Assembly (NCBI RefSeq): GCF_014200405.1
Contig: NZ_JACHBQ010000001.1
Span: 1,364,001-1,428,000, forward strand
Reading direction: 5' to 3'
Source of the DNA: Cryobacterium roopkundense
GTDB taxonomy: Bacteria > Actinomycetota > Actinomycetes > Actinomycetales > Microbacteriaceae
DNA length: 64,000 nt
In this document: positions 16,302 through 25,816 of the stretch, piece by piece
Layout of the letters: every line of letters begins with the position of its first letter
How positions within the stretch are numbered: position 1 is the first letter of the stretch
Position numbers and translations under genes: made by a program
The notes under the pieces: generated by a model
What the model saw: the letters and a program-made list of their open reading frames with translations, nothing else
Database searches by the model: none
Told to the model about the DNA's origin: nothing

Positions 16302-18494
16302 ATGGTCAGCAGCGCGACGCCCCCAGTCGGCTTTTCGGAGCGTCGAACTCTTCGGGGAGTCGTGGGCGGACTGGTGGGATTCGTGGCCATGAGCGCAGCC
16401 GTCGGCGTGCTCGTCACGGCGAGCGTGACGCCGGTGCTGGCCGTCTCCGCGTTAGCGGCCACGAATACCATCAACGTGTTCGAAGGTCTCCCGGATTTCG
16501 TGGCCATCGACGCCCTATCCCAGAAGAGCAACATCTACGCGAGGCAGACCGACGGGACCCCGGTACTCCTGGCCTCCTTCTACGACCAGAACCGCATTGA
16601 GGTGGGCTGGGAGGCGATTAGTGCCTACGCCAAGGACGCTGCCGTCGCGGGTGAGGACCCGCGATTCTACGAGCACGGCGGCATCGATCTGCAGGGCACT
16701 CTGCGTGCCACGGCCTCGACAGTGTCGGGCGGGGCCACGCAGGGAGGGTCCTCGATCACGCAGCAATACGTGAAAAATGTGCTGATTCAGAAGTGCGAGC
16801 TGATTGCCGACACCCGGACGCACGACGACTGCTACACGAATGCCACAGAGACGACCCCGGAGCGCAAGCTCAAGGAAATGCGCCTGGCGATCGGGGTGGA
16901 GAAGGTCATGAGCAAGAACGATATCCTGCGCCAGTACTTCAACATCGCCGGGTTCGGTGGAACCGTGTATGGCATCGAGGCCGCGGCCAACTACTACTAC
17001 AACGCGACGGCGGCAAACCTGACGCTGGCCCAGGCCACGAGCCTTGTCGCGATTGTGAATAATCCGGTGAAGTTTCAAATCGACAAGCCGGCCAGCGAGA
17101 CCAACGGAGCCGCAAACGGCTACGCGGCCAACAAGCAGCGGCGGGATTACCTGCTCGGTGCCATGCTCGAACACGACAAGATTTCCCAGGGCGACTACGA
17201 CGCTGCGATCGCGACGCCGATCCAGCCGATCATCACGGAACCCAGCACCGGGTGCCAGACGGCCGCCGCAAACGCCTTCTTCTGCGACTACGTCACGAAG
17301 ATTCTGCAGAATGATCCGGCGTTCGGTGATGATGCCGGCGCTCGAATGCTCAACTTCCGGCGCGGCGGCTACGACGTGTACACGACCCTCGACCTCGACG
17401 TGCAGCAGGCGGCCGTGGACACTATGAACGCCCAGGTGCCGAAGACCTACGCGCGAGGCGACCTCGGGGCAGTGATTTCGAGTGTGCAGGTGGGCACCGG
17501 CCGGGTCCTCGCCATGACGCAGAACAAGGACTACAGCCAGGACCCGGCCGTTCAGGCCACCGGCGCGAACTACACCGGAATCAACTACAACACGGACTTC
17601 GCCTATGGCGGTTCGAGCGGGTTCCAGCCGGGTTCGTCGTACAAGGTGTTCACGCTGGCCGAGTGGCTCAAGGAGGGTCACCAGCTGAGCGAACGCGTTG
17701 ATTCCCGACGCAAGTCGAACTGGGGCACGTTTCAGGACAGTTGCCTGGGGCCCCAGAACTATGACAGACAGCGCTGGAACCCTCGGAACGACCAGAATGA
17801 GGCCGGCGGAAATTACAGCGCCCTCGAGGCCACCATCCGTTCGATCAACACCGGTTTCATCGGCATGGCGAAGAAGCTGGACCTGTGCGGCATTCGGAAG
17901 ACGGCGGAGAGTTTTCTGGTGCACAGGGCCGACGGTAGGCCACTCTTGCAGACGGCCGCGACAGTGATCGGCACGAACGAGGTTGCGCCGCTCAGCATGG
18001 CGGTGGCGTTTGCGGGAATCGCCAACAAAGGGGTGACGTGCAGTCCGATTGCGATCGACAGCATTGTGGGCCCGGACGGCACGGAGCTGCCGGTTCCGAA
18101 AACTGAGTGCACTGCGTCGGTGGATCCCCTCGTTGCGGCCGGAATGACCTACGGGATGCGGCGGGTGATGACCAATGGCACGGCGCAGCAATCCAATGCC
18201 GCGACGAAGCCGTGGGTGCCGATGATCGGCAAGACGGGCACGACGGATGGCGCAAAGGACACCTGGATGAGCGGGGCTAGTTCCCAGGTCGCGACAGTGG
18301 TGGCAGTTGTCAACCTCACGGGTGCTGTCAACCAGCGTCGGCTGAGTTTTCCGAGCGGCGCTGTCGCTACGGCGCGGCACCGCATGTGGCCGGCCGTGAT
18401 GTCGGTGGCGAACGCCAAGTATGGCGGTGAGGATCTCGTTGAGTCGGGGGGGCCGGCAGGGGCATCACCCGCGCCCGTGGCACCTCGTCGCTAG
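16302..18494 (+). CDS. class A penicillin-binding protein (bifunctional transglycosylase/transpeptidase)
   Basis: A 730-residue cell-wall synthase. A membrane anchor lies at about 18-52. The GT51 glycosyltransferase domain carries the catalytic Glu118 in GEDPRFYEHGGID and the GGSSITQQYVKN motif. The transpeptidase domain has Ser445-x-x-Lys448 (GSSYK), RSINTGF as the SxN motif and IGKTGTTDG as the KTG motif. Extra Cys residues around 165-178 and 318-328 suggest disulfides outside the membrane. ATG 16302 follows AAAGGAG. The C-terminus ends in a short Pro/Ala tail. It is a monocistronic neighbour of the GCS2-type ligase, divergent from it. Confidence 0.9.
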   Translation: MVSSATPPVGFSERRTLRGVVGGLVGFVAMSAAVGVLVTASVTPVLAVSALAATNTINVFEGLPDFVAIDALSQKSNIYARQTDGTPVLLASFYDQNRIEVGWEAISAYAKDAAVAGEDPRFYEHGGIDLQGTLRATASTVSGGATQGGSSITQQYVKNVLIQKCELIADTRTHDDCYTNATETTPERKLKEMRLAIGVEKVMSKNDILRQYFNIAGFGGTVYGIEAAANYYYNATAANLTLAQATSLVAIVNNPVKFQIDKPASETNGAANGYAANKQRRDYLLGAMLEHDKISQGDYDAAIATPIQPIITEPSTGCQTAAANAFFCDYVTKILQNDPAFGDDAGARMLNFRRGGYDVYTTLDLDVQQAAVDTMNAQVPKTYARGDLGAVISSVQVGTGRVLAMTQNKDYSQDPAVQATGANYTGINYNTDFAYGGSSGFQPGSSYKVFTLAEWLKEGHQLSERVDSRRKSNWGTFQDSCLGPQNYDRQRWNPRNDQNEAGGNYSALEATIRSINTGFIGMAKKLDLCGIRKTAESFLVHRADGRPLLQTAATVIGTNEVAPLSMAVAFAGIANKGVTCSPIAIDSIVGPDGTELPVPKTECTASVDPLVAAGMTYGMRRVMTNGTAQQSNAATKPWVPMIGKTGTTDGAKDTWMSGASSQVATVVAVVNLTGAVNQRRLSFPSGAVATARHRMWPAVMSVANAKYGGEDLVESGGPAGASPAPVAPRR

Positions 18495-18506
18495 TGGCGC
18501 GGGGAG

Positions 18507-21500
18507 TCAGGCCCGTCTCGCGGAACGGAAGTCCAGCAGGTTGGCGGGGGCAACCGCAGCCGCGGAATCGGCAAGTTGCCGGTTGTGGCGTTCCCGCGCT
18601 TCTCGTGCAACATCGAAGAGATCCCAGAGGTTTTCCCCGGTGACGGACACCCCCTTTGCGCCCGAGCGGCGGGTGCGGCCGCGCACGAGCATGTAATTGG
18701 TGTGGAATATCCGCCCGCCGATGCGGTCCTGAGCGTCATGGAAGAACACGACATTCGAAACGGGGCCGGTGCCGTCATCGAGGCTCACAAACACCACCCG
18801 GCGTCCACCGCGCATGGGCGGAGTGTTCGTGGCCCGGCGTACGCCTGCAAGGAGCACCTCAGTGCCGCCGGGAAGGGAGCCGAGTGCGGAAGCCGGAGTG
18901 ACGCCGAGTTCGGCGAACAGGGAATGGAACCTGGTCATCTGGTGATCTGTAACAGCGAGGTTCAGGTCAAGCAGCTCGAGATCTGTCTGCGTTCGTCCGC
19001 GTAGCTCGAGGGATGTCACTGCTCCGCCGAGACCGTTCACTGTGCCATAGGTATGCACCGGAAGTTCGACCTCGAAGGCGAGTTGTTCGGCCGTGATGTC
19101 CACGGCCGTGCCGCGCAGGGACTGGATGTGAGCGAGCAATTCATGGCGGCGCGTTCGGTCATAGTCGATGAAGCAATCGAGGGCTCCGACCCTGGCGAGT
19201 GCCTCGAAGGAGCGGCGGCGCGGTCTCACCCGATCGCGAAAGTCCTGCAATGAGCTGAAGGGTTGGTGCCGAACAATGCGGGCGCGTTCCACTTCACTGC
19301 TGCCGACCAGTTCGGGCAGTGCGAGGCGGATGCCCCGGCTGCCGTCAGGCAGCTCTTCGACTCGATAGTCGAGAACGCTCCTCTGCACGTCGAGGCCCAG
19401 CACGGGCACCCCCAGGGTTCGCGCCTCCGCCACGATGAGGTCTTTCGGCCACATGCCGGGGTCATGGGTGAGTAAACCGGCTAGAAACTCCGCCGGATGG
19501 TGGGTCTTCAGCCACGCCGATTGGTAGGTGGGAAGAGCGAATGCGGCACCATGGGCCTTGGCGAAGCCGAAGCTACCGAAACCGGCGAGCACGGTCCACA
19601 CCCGGGTGATGACCTCGTCAGGGAACCCGCGCCGGAGCGCTCGCTCTCGAACGAATTCCTCGATCTGCGGGAGCTCTTCAGGCTTGCCGAGGTGACGGCG
19701 AAAGACGTCCGCTTTGCCCAGTCCGCACCCGGTCAGTTCGTCGAACAGGCGCATCACCTGCTCATGGAAGATCACGACACCGTTGGTTTCTTCGAGGATG
19801 TGGCGAAAACGCGGATGCAGATAGTCGGGTGTCGTTTCGCCATGCCGGGCTTGCAGATAGGTGAGCGGCATGTTGTTTTTCATGGGGCCGGGCCGGAACA
19901 GCGAGATTTCCACGGTCAGGTCGTTGAACACCTCGGGTTGCAGCTTGCCCACGAGTTCCATCTGCCCCGGTGACTCGAGTTGGAAAATACCGAGCGTGCG
20001 GGTGGACCGGATGAGCTCGTAGGTTTTCGCGTCGTCGAGGGGAACCCTGTCGAGATCGATACTCTCCCCGGTGAGTCGATGGTGCTCTTCGACGGCATGC
20101 GCCATAGCCGATTGCATGCGCACGCCGAGAATGTCAAGTTTGATGAGCCCCATCGGGTCCATGTCGTGCTTGTCGAACTGGGACATCGGCAGCCCCATGC
20201 CCGAGGCCTGTACAGGGGTTCGGTCGAGAAGGCTCGCGTCGGAGAGGATGACACCGCACGGATGCACTGAGATGTGCCGAGGGAGCCGGTCGAGCCTCGC
20301 AGTGAGATCCACCAACAGGTCGAGCTGTTGTGACTCACGGACCTCGGCGGCGAGGGCGGCGAGTTCGGGTTTTTCCTCAAGGGCGCGGCGGAAGTCACGG
20401 GCGTTGAAGCGCCACATCTGTTTGGCGATCGATGCAATCTGGTCGTCCGGCATGCCGAGGGCGAGGCCGGCGTCACGCACGGCGCCACGCCCACGGTAGG
20501 CATTGGTCATCGACATGAGGGAGACGCGGTCGCTGCCGAAGGTTTCGAAGACCTTTCGGTAGATGTCATGACGCCGAGCCGACTCCACGTCGAGGTCGAT
20601 GTCGGGAAGTGTCTGCCGTTCCGGTGACAGGAAACGCTCAAAGAGCAGACCGTTCGACATCGGTTCGACGGACGAGGTGCGAAGTGCGTAATTGAGCACG
20701 GAACCCACGCCAGACCCTCGGGCTTGAATGCGAATCCCCATGTCGCGGATGATATCGGCAACCCGTGCCACCGTGAGAAAGTAGCTCGCGAAACCCAGAT
20801 GCTCGACCGTCTTCATCTCCCGTGCCAGCTGGGCGTGCGCGGCGTCCGTGGCCGCCGCGCCGGTGTCGGAGTAGAGGTCCGTGATGCCGTGCCGTGCGCG
20901 GCTCCACAATTCCTGCACCGGATCAGTGGTGACGCCGATGATGCGGGCTTCGGGCATGCGGGGGCGGCCGAGGCCGATATCGGTGTCAGGATCGAGGCTG
21001 CACTGGTCGGCGAGCTGGTTGGTGTTCTGGAACAGGCGTTCGATTGCGCCGTGCTCGTGGGAGCCGGCATCGACGACCATGCGCGCGACTTGGTGCATGG
21101 GTGCTGTCGGCTTGAGCCAGGCCTGTCCGTTGCTCTGCAGCGTGTCGTGGGTGTCGAGTTCGGAGAGGGGGGTGAGGTGTCGGGCGGCGTCGGCCAGATC
21201 GGCGGTGACGGCATCGCCCGCCGTTCCGTAACGCACGGCGTTGGAGAGCACCGCGGGCAGGCCGGAGTGTTCGGCGAGTGAGAGCATGCGCGTGGCCGGG
21301 GCTACGCTGCCAGGGGTGCCGGGTTCGGCCAGATGGCACACGATCTCGAGTTGGACCGAGCCTTCCGGCATTATCCGCAGCCAGGCGGTAAGGCGAGCCT
21401 CGGCATCCGTGCTGTCGCGTGCTTGGATGGCCATGCCCACGTCGGAGGAGGGCCCCAGTAGAACGGTCAGCGAGCGCAGCTGGGCAAGGTCGGCGAGCTG

Positions 21501-21923
21501 CGCGCGCGAGATGCTCGGGGCGCGGCCGGCACGGCTGTTATGGCCGGCGCTGCCGGTGTGACTGGCGCTGCCGGTGTGGCTGGCGCTGCCGGTGTGGCTG
21601 GCGCTGCCGTTATGGCTAGCACTGACGGCACGGCAGAGCGCTGCATACCCACGGCCGTTGCTGCTGCCGTGCGCGAGCACCACTATCCGTCCGAGGGAAC
21701 GATATGCGTCGTCATGCACGGCCAGTTCGGCGCCGAGACCCGGTCTAATTCCGGCTGCCACGCAGGCTCGCAGGTGCTTGACGGCGCCGTAGAGACCATC
21801 GACATCGGTGACAGCGAGAAAGGTTGCGCCCTGACCTGCCGCCTGCTCAACGAGGGACTCCGGAAGGGTGACTCCGTAGTGGGTGGAATAGGCGCTTGCG
21901 ACATGGAGATGGGGGAATGACAT
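18507..21923 (-). CDS. dnaE2: error-prone DNA polymerase III alpha subunit DnaE2
   Basis: An 1,138-residue replicative-type polymerase subunit used in damage tolerance and induced mutagenesis. The PHP domain is N-terminal (HLHVASAYSTHYGV). The polymerase core includes IQARGSGVGSVLNYAL and the catalytic PDIDLDVESAR (about residue 437). The C-terminus has the OB-fold and a basic end (NLLDFRSARRA). Residues 101-130 hold five copies of a six-residue repeat not expected in the family. It is 9 nt downstream of DUF6504 behind an SOS-like site. The usual partners ImuA and ImuB are not in this window. Confidence 0.9.
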   Translation of the reverse strand: MSFPHLHVASAYSTHYGVTLPESLVEQAAGQGATFLAVTDVDGLYGAVKHLRACVAAGIRPGLGAELAVHDDAYRSLGRIVVLAHGSSNGRGYAALCRAVSASHNGSASHTGSASHTGSASHTGSAGHNSRAGRAPSISRAQLADLAQLRSLTVLLGPSSDVGMAIQARDSTDAEARLTAWLRIMPEGSVQLEIVCHLAEPGTPGSVAPATRMLSLAEHSGLPAVLSNAVRYGTAGDAVTADLADAARHLTPLSELDTHDTLQSNGQAWLKPTAPMHQVARMVVDAGSHEHGAIERLFQNTNQLADQCSLDPDTDIGLGRPRMPEARIIGVTTDPVQELWSRARHGITDLYSDTGAAATDAAHAQLAREMKTVEHLGFASYFLTVARVADIIRDMGIRIQARGSGVGSVLNYALRTSSVEPMSNGLLFERFLSPERQTLPDIDLDVESARRHDIYRKVFETFGSDRVSLMSMTNAYRGRGAVRDAGLALGMPDDQIASIAKQMWRFNARDFRRALEEKPELAALAAEVRESQQLDLLVDLTARLDRLPRHISVHPCGVILSDASLLDRTPVQASGMGLPMSQFDKHDMDPMGLIKLDILGVRMQSAMAHAVEEHHRLTGESIDLDRVPLDDAKTYELIRSTRTLGIFQLESPGQMELVGKLQPEVFNDLTVEISLFRPGPMKNNMPLTYLQARHGETTPDYLHPRFRHILEETNGVVIFHEQVMRLFDELTGCGLGKADVFRRHLGKPEELPQIEEFVRERALRRGFPDEVITRVWTVLAGFGSFGFAKAHGAAFALPTYQSAWLKTHHPAEFLAGLLTHDPGMWPKDLIVAEARTLGVPVLGLDVQRSVLDYRVEELPDGSRGIRLALPELVGSSEVERARIVRHQPFSSLQDFRDRVRPRRRSFEALARVGALDCFIDYDRTRRHELLAHIQSLRGTAVDITAEQLAFEVELPVHTYGTVNGLGGAVTSLELRGRTQTDLELLDLNLAVTDHQMTRFHSLFAELGVTPASALGSLPGGTEVLLAGVRRATNTPPMRGGRRVVFVSLDDGTGPVSNVVFFHDAQDRIGGRIFHTNYMLVRGRTRRSGAKGVSVTGENLWDLFDVAREARERHNRQLADSAAAVAPANLLDFRSARRA
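21534..21623 (-). repeat. 18-bp tandem repeat inside dnaE2 (five units)
   Basis: Five 18-bp units encode SASHNG, SASHTG, SASHTG, SASHTG and SAGHNS at residues 101-130, in a loop of the PHP domain between YAALCRAV and the next conserved block. The unit length is a multiple of three, so copy-number change keeps the frame. The middle three units are nearly identical at the DNA level, which points to recent slippage. Confidence 0.9.
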
Positions 21924-21932
21924 TGTTCCAGC

Positions 21933-22205
21933 TCACCCCCAGTCCAAAGCGAGAGTCCAGGTGCCGTCGGCGCCTCGGCGCAGATCGTAACGGCGCTGTT
22001 CCTCGCCGCCACGTGACGCGTCGAGGCGCCAGAGTTCGGTGTCGATGCGGGTGGGGGAGCCGGCGTTCTCCCACCAGCGGGTTCGTTTGAAAACAGCCTG
22101 GGGCTGCCCGATAACGGTGTGTTCGAATCGGTTCCACACGAAGGCGCGTGGGTCTCCGTCGCTCGTGAGCTCTACGTCAACCGGTGCGTCAATGATCTGC
22201 GGCAT
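21933..22205 (-). CDS. DUF6504 family protein
   Basis: A 90-residue protein. The pattern FVWNRFEHTVIGQPQAVFKR, then RTRWWENAG, then DTELWRLDASRGGEEQRRYD and LRRGADGTWTLALDWG is typical of DUF6504. These are small proteins found with the imuB/dnaE2 mutasome genes in Actinobacteria; their function is unknown. It is transcribed first, with dnaE2 starting 9 nt after its stop, so co-expression is near certain. The SOS-like box lies 22 nt upstream of the start. Confidence 0.8.
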   Translation of the reverse strand: MPQIIDAPVDVELTSDGDPRAFVWNRFEHTVIGQPQAVFKRTRWWENAGSPTRIDTELWRLDASRGGEEQRRYDLRRGADGTWTLALDWG

Positions 22206-22226
22206 GGCCGGACTCCTTCACTAAAA

Positions 22227-22244
22227 ATAGAATAAATGTTCTAT
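22227..22244 (-). promoter_or_regulatory. LexA/SOS-box-like site upstream of DUF6504-dnaE2
   Basis: On the coding strand the site reads ATAGAACATTTATTCTAT, a perfect 6-6-6 palindrome. Its core GAAC-N4-ATTC differs by one base from the actinobacterial LexA core GAAC-N4-GTTC. AT-rich bases around it fit a promoter. Confidence 0.6.
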
Positions 22245-22372
22245 AAGAAAAGTGTATGCCACCCTACCGACACTCGCCAGAGGGGGGCGTGAAAAACTCT
22301 GGGTGGGGCAGCGGCACGCGCTGTTCACCTCACCGCCAGCTCCCATTTACCTGCAGCTCGCAGGGTGGAGAC

Positions 22373-24463
22373 ATGACACCGGCACCCCGTCCACATCGTC
22401 CGCTGCTTCCCCTGCTCCCCATGGAGGGCCACACGAGCGGCAAGCGCAGTGCGGTGACCTGCCACCTGAAATGTGCGGACGCCTGCTTTCATCCAGTGCC
22501 GAACCCGACCGCCAACGAGTACTTTCGCGACATCGTCGGCGCGGCGCTGAGCCGGCGGTCGCTGCTCATCGGTGCGGGAGTGGGAGCTGCGGCAATTGTC
22601 CTCGGCAGCGGCAGCCTGAATGCTCCGCCGGCTCTGGCCGCCCCGCCGGTCGGGCCGATGGGCCGCGGGCTCGCGTTCTCGCCGATTGCCCCAGTGCCCG
22701 CCGCGGTCGACGCCTTCGTCGTGCCGCAGGGGTACCGCTGGAGCCCGATCATCCGCTGGGGCGACCCGATCTTCTCGGCCGCGGATCGTTTCGATCCCGA
22801 ACACCAAACCGCACAGCTGCAGTCGCGCCAGTTCGGCTACAACAACGACTACCTTGACATCATCCAGCAAGACGGTCGCCACAGCCGTAAGGCCGTACTG
22901 GTGGCCAACCACGAATACACGAACGAGGGCATCATGTTTCCGCCGGCCGCCGATGACGCGCAGGCCGACGAACAGCGCCACATCGCCATGATGGCGCACG
23001 GCCTGTCCATCGTCGCGCTGCGCCGCAAGGATGCCGGCCAGCCATGGGTCTACAGGGTGGGAGATCGCGTCAACCGGCGTATCACGGCAACCACGCCCTT
23101 CACCCTCACCGGACCGGCGGCCGGTGCCGCCGCGCTGAAGACAGCGGCCGACCCTGACGGCCTCACCGTGCTTGGCACGCTCGGCAACTGCGCCGGCGGT
23201 ACGACACCATGGGGCACAATCCTCTCTGGCGAAGAAAACTTCAACGGGTACTTTCGCTCACCCGGAGTGTCCGCTGCCGATGCACGCTACGGGCTCGCCG
23301 ACAGGGCCACAGGTCGCGGCTGGGAGCGCATCGATCCGCGCTTCGACGCCACGACGCCGGGCTATGAGAACGAGCCGAACCGGTTCGGCTGGATCGTGGA
23401 AATCGACCCTGAGGAGCCGAATTCAGTTCCGGTGAAGCACACCGCTCTGGGCCGGTTCAAGCACGAGGGCGCCAACGTCATCGTGGGCACAACCGGTCAC
23501 GTAGCGGCCTACATGGGCGACGACGAACGCTTCGACTACCTGTATAAGTTCGTCTCCACCGACACGTTCGACCCGAGCGGCAAGCCGAGGGCCCGCACGC
23601 ACAACAAGACCCTGCTCACCCGCGGCAGCCTGTACGTCGCCAGATTCGCCGGCAACTCACCGCAGAGCGAGATCACCGGCACCGGACAGCTGCCCACGGA
23701 CGGCCAATTCGACGGAACCGGGCGGTGGATCGCGCTCGTAATCGACGGTGTGAGCCAGGTGCCCGGCTTCACTGTGGAAGAAGCCCTCATTAACACCCGG
23801 CTGGCGGCGGACGCGGTGGGCGCGACCAAGATGGATCGCTGTGAAGACGTGGAACCCAGCCCCCTCACCGGTAAGGTCTACGTGGCCTGCACGAACAACA
23901 CCGACCGGGGCAAGATCGGCAGGGAGGGCGCGACAGAACCGAACCCCCGAACGGCGAACCGCGACGGCCACATCGTGGAAATCACCGAAGACGGCAGCGA
24001 CGCCACCGCGACAACGTTCACCTGGAACCTGTTGCTCGTGTGCGGCGACCCCGCCACGAACACGTCGACCTACTTCGCGGGATTCCCGGCGGACCAGGTC
24101 TCCCCGATCTCCTGCCCCGATAACGTCGCATTCGACGTCGAGGGCAACCTGTGGATCTCGACGGACGGCGCTCCGAGCACGATCGGGCTCTGCGACGGGC
24201 TCTTCAAGGTGCCGCTCGAGGGCCCCGAACGCGGCCGGGTACAGCAGTTCCTCTCGGTGCCGCGCGAGTCGGAAACGTGCGGCCCTGTCATCCGCGCCGA
24301 GGAATCGATGGTGTACGTGGCCGTGCAGCACCCCGGCGAGGGCGGATCCTGGGACGCACAAACCAGCCGGTTCCCCGACTACGTTCCGGCCGGAACGACG
24401 CCCGCCGAGGGGGCGTGGGCCGGACCGCGCCCCGCCGTTGCGCAGGTCTGGAAGGTGTCCTAG
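22373..24463 (+). CDS. phoX: PhoX family phosphatase (DUF839), Tat-exported
   Basis: A 696-residue secreted phosphatase. A twin-arginine signal follows an N-terminal extension: LSRRSLLIGAGVGAAAIVLG at about residues 57-76, then an Ala-rich cleavage region. The PhoX body is recognised from KAVLVANHEYTNEG, GNCAGGTTPWGTILSGEENF, GRFKHEGANVIV, MDRCEDVEPSP and the C-terminal CPDNVAFDVEGNLWISTDG. These carry the Ca/Fe-binding acidic residues. ATG 22373 has GGTGGAG upstream. It is divergent from the DUF6504-dnaE2 operon. No Pho box was identified. Confidence 0.85.
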   Translation: MTPAPRPHRPLLPLLPMEGHTSGKRSAVTCHLKCADACFHPVPNPTANEYFRDIVGAALSRRSLLIGAGVGAAAIVLGSGSLNAPPALAAPPVGPMGRGLAFSPIAPVPAAVDAFVVPQGYRWSPIIRWGDPIFSAADRFDPEHQTAQLQSRQFGYNNDYLDIIQQDGRHSRKAVLVANHEYTNEGIMFPPAADDAQADEQRHIAMMAHGLSIVALRRKDAGQPWVYRVGDRVNRRITATTPFTLTGPAAGAAALKTAADPDGLTVLGTLGNCAGGTTPWGTILSGEENFNGYFRSPGVSAADARYGLADRATGRGWERIDPRFDATTPGYENEPNRFGWIVEIDPEEPNSVPVKHTALGRFKHEGANVIVGTTGHVAAYMGDDERFDYLYKFVSTDTFDPSGKPRARTHNKTLLTRGSLYVARFAGNSPQSEITGTGQLPTDGQFDGTGRWIALVIDGVSQVPGFTVEEALINTRLAADAVGATKMDRCEDVEPSPLTGKVYVACTNNTDRGKIGREGATEPNPRTANRDGHIVEITEDGSDATATTFTWNLLLVCGDPATNTSTYFAGFPADQVSPISCPDNVAFDVEGNLWISTDGAPSTIGLCDGLFKVPLEGPERGRVQQFLSVPRESETCGPVIRAEESMVYVAVQHPGEGGSWDAQTSRFPDYVPAGTTPAEGAWAGPRPAVAQVWKVS

Positions 24464-24502
24464 CTCCCAGGGCCAGAAATGCGTCGCCTGTAGCATGAGC
24501 GG

Positions 24503-25651
24503 ATGAGTACCCTCGCGGCGAGGACGCCGATCACCGTGGCCATCGCGCCCGATTCCTTCAAGGGCAGCCTGAGTGCCGCCGAGGCTGCGGCCGCCATGGC
24601 GGAGGGAGCCCGAGCGGTCTTCGGACCTGATGCTGTCATCGTGGAGTGCCCCATGGCCGACGGCGGCGAGGGAACTCTCGAGGCCATCCTCGCCGTCTGG
24701 GGTGTGCCGGCACGAGTGTTGTCCACGTTCGACGCGCTGGGGAGACCTCGACAGGCACGCGTGGGGGTGTCGGCCGATGGCCGCACCGCCGTGATCGAGG
24801 CGGCAGAAGCCAACGGGCTGCCGGCCGTCATGGACGTGAACCTCCAACCGCTGCGTGCCGACACCTTCGGTGTCGGAATCCTTGCCCGCGACCTGCTCGA
24901 CGAGGGCGTCGACGAGATCCTGCTCTGCGTCGGAGGTTCGGCGAGCACCGACGGAGGCACTGGCCTGCTGACCGCGCTCGGAGCCAGATTCCGGGATCGC
25001 GAGGGCCGAAACGTCGCTGCAGGCGGCGCCGGTCTGGCCGACATCAGATCGATCGATGTCTCCGGCCTGCATACGCGTGCTCGGGCCGTCCTCTGGCGTG
25101 TTGCCGTGGATGTCACCAACCCGCTGTGCGGTGCGCGGGGGGCCGCATCCGTTTTCGGACCGCAAAAGGGCGCATTGCCCGCCGACGTCGCCCTGCTCGA
25201 CACCGGGCTCGCCACCCTGTGCGCGGTCGTGCGCGACGCCACCGGCATCGACATGCTCGAGGAGCCCGGCGCGGGTGCGGCCGGCGGCATGCCGGCCACG
25301 CTCGTGCCCCTGCTCGGGGCCGAGATGATCCCGGGCTCCACGATGGTGGCGGATGCCGTGGGCCTGGCCGATCGGCTGGCCGGCGCCGACTTCGTGCTCA
25401 CGGGCGAAGGGCGCTTCGACTCGCAATCGCTCGACGGCAAGGTCGTCGAGGCGGTCACGAGGCTGTCGCCCCCCACGACCCCGGTGATCGTGATTGCCGG
25501 CAGCGTCGGTCTCTCGGCAGAGCAGACGCGTGCTGCCGGTGTGGCAGCCGCATTCTCCATCGCGAACGGCCCCGCGATGCTGGCCGAGCTGCAGGAGCAC
25601 GCCTATCACCGGGTGAGGGATACGGCCGCGCAGGTCTGCGCGCTGATCTAA
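24503..25651 (+). CDS. glxK: glycerate 2-kinase (type I)
   Basis: A 382-residue GlxK/GarK-type kinase that phosphorylates D-glycerate, linking glyoxylate and sugar-acid metabolism to glycolysis. Diagnostic segments are VAIAPDSFKGSLSAAEAA at the start, CPMADGGEGTLEAIL, LCVGGSASTDGGTGLLTALG and LTGEGRFDSQSLDGKVVEAV. It could consume glycerate derived from the glyoxylate made by the purine pathway further along, but no glyoxylate carboligase or tartronate semialdehyde reductase gene is in the window. Confidence 0.85.
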   Translation: MSTLAARTPITVAIAPDSFKGSLSAAEAAAAMAEGARAVFGPDAVIVECPMADGGEGTLEAILAVWGVPARVLSTFDALGRPRQARVGVSADGRTAVIEAAEANGLPAVMDVNLQPLRADTFGVGILARDLLDEGVDEILLCVGGSASTDGGTGLLTALGARFRDREGRNVAAGGAGLADIRSIDVSGLHTRARAVLWRVAVDVTNPLCGARGAASVFGPQKGALPADVALLDTGLATLCAVVRDATGIDMLEEPGAGAAGGMPATLVPLLGAEMIPGSTMVADAVGLADRLAGADFVLTGEGRFDSQSLDGKVVEAVTRLSPPTTPVIVIAGSVGLSAEQTRAAGVAAAFSIANGPAMLAELQEHAYHRVRDTAAQVCALI

Positions 25652-25769
25652 TCCGAGTGGGACCTGCGGGCGCCGTGCGGGTTGCGTGTGCAAGGGCTGG
25701 GAATCCCGGTCCCGGATCGAGAGACCGCCCTATAGTGAAGTTGTAGTGCTCCAACTAGACAATTCACGT

Positions 25770-25794
25770 GCCGACCGGCTGCCAGCGGGTCGGC
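25770..25794 (+). other. hairpin in the leader of the formaldehyde dehydrogenase gene
   Basis: GCCGACC (25770-25776), an 11-nt loop and GGTCGGC (25788-25794), followed by AAAAAT and then the ribosome-binding site. It lies 22 nt before the start codon, so it probably sits in the 5' leader. It lacks a U-tract and is not an obvious terminator. Confidence 0.4.
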
Positions 25795-25816
25795 AAAAAT
25801 ACTAGGAAGGTAGTTC

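Noticed and set aside
16515..18380. Long open frame antisense to the penicillin-binding protein
   Set aside because: It mirrors the high-GC codon pattern of the sense gene, has no domain signal, and the sense strand has all catalytic motifs.
21534..21623. CRISPR-like tandem repeat
   Set aside because: Units are contiguous, 18 bp, without spacers, and encode an in-frame peptide repeat within dnaE2.
23657..25693. Long open frame antisense to phoX and the glycerate kinase
   Set aside because: It spans two clear sense genes and their gap and shows no protein family pattern.
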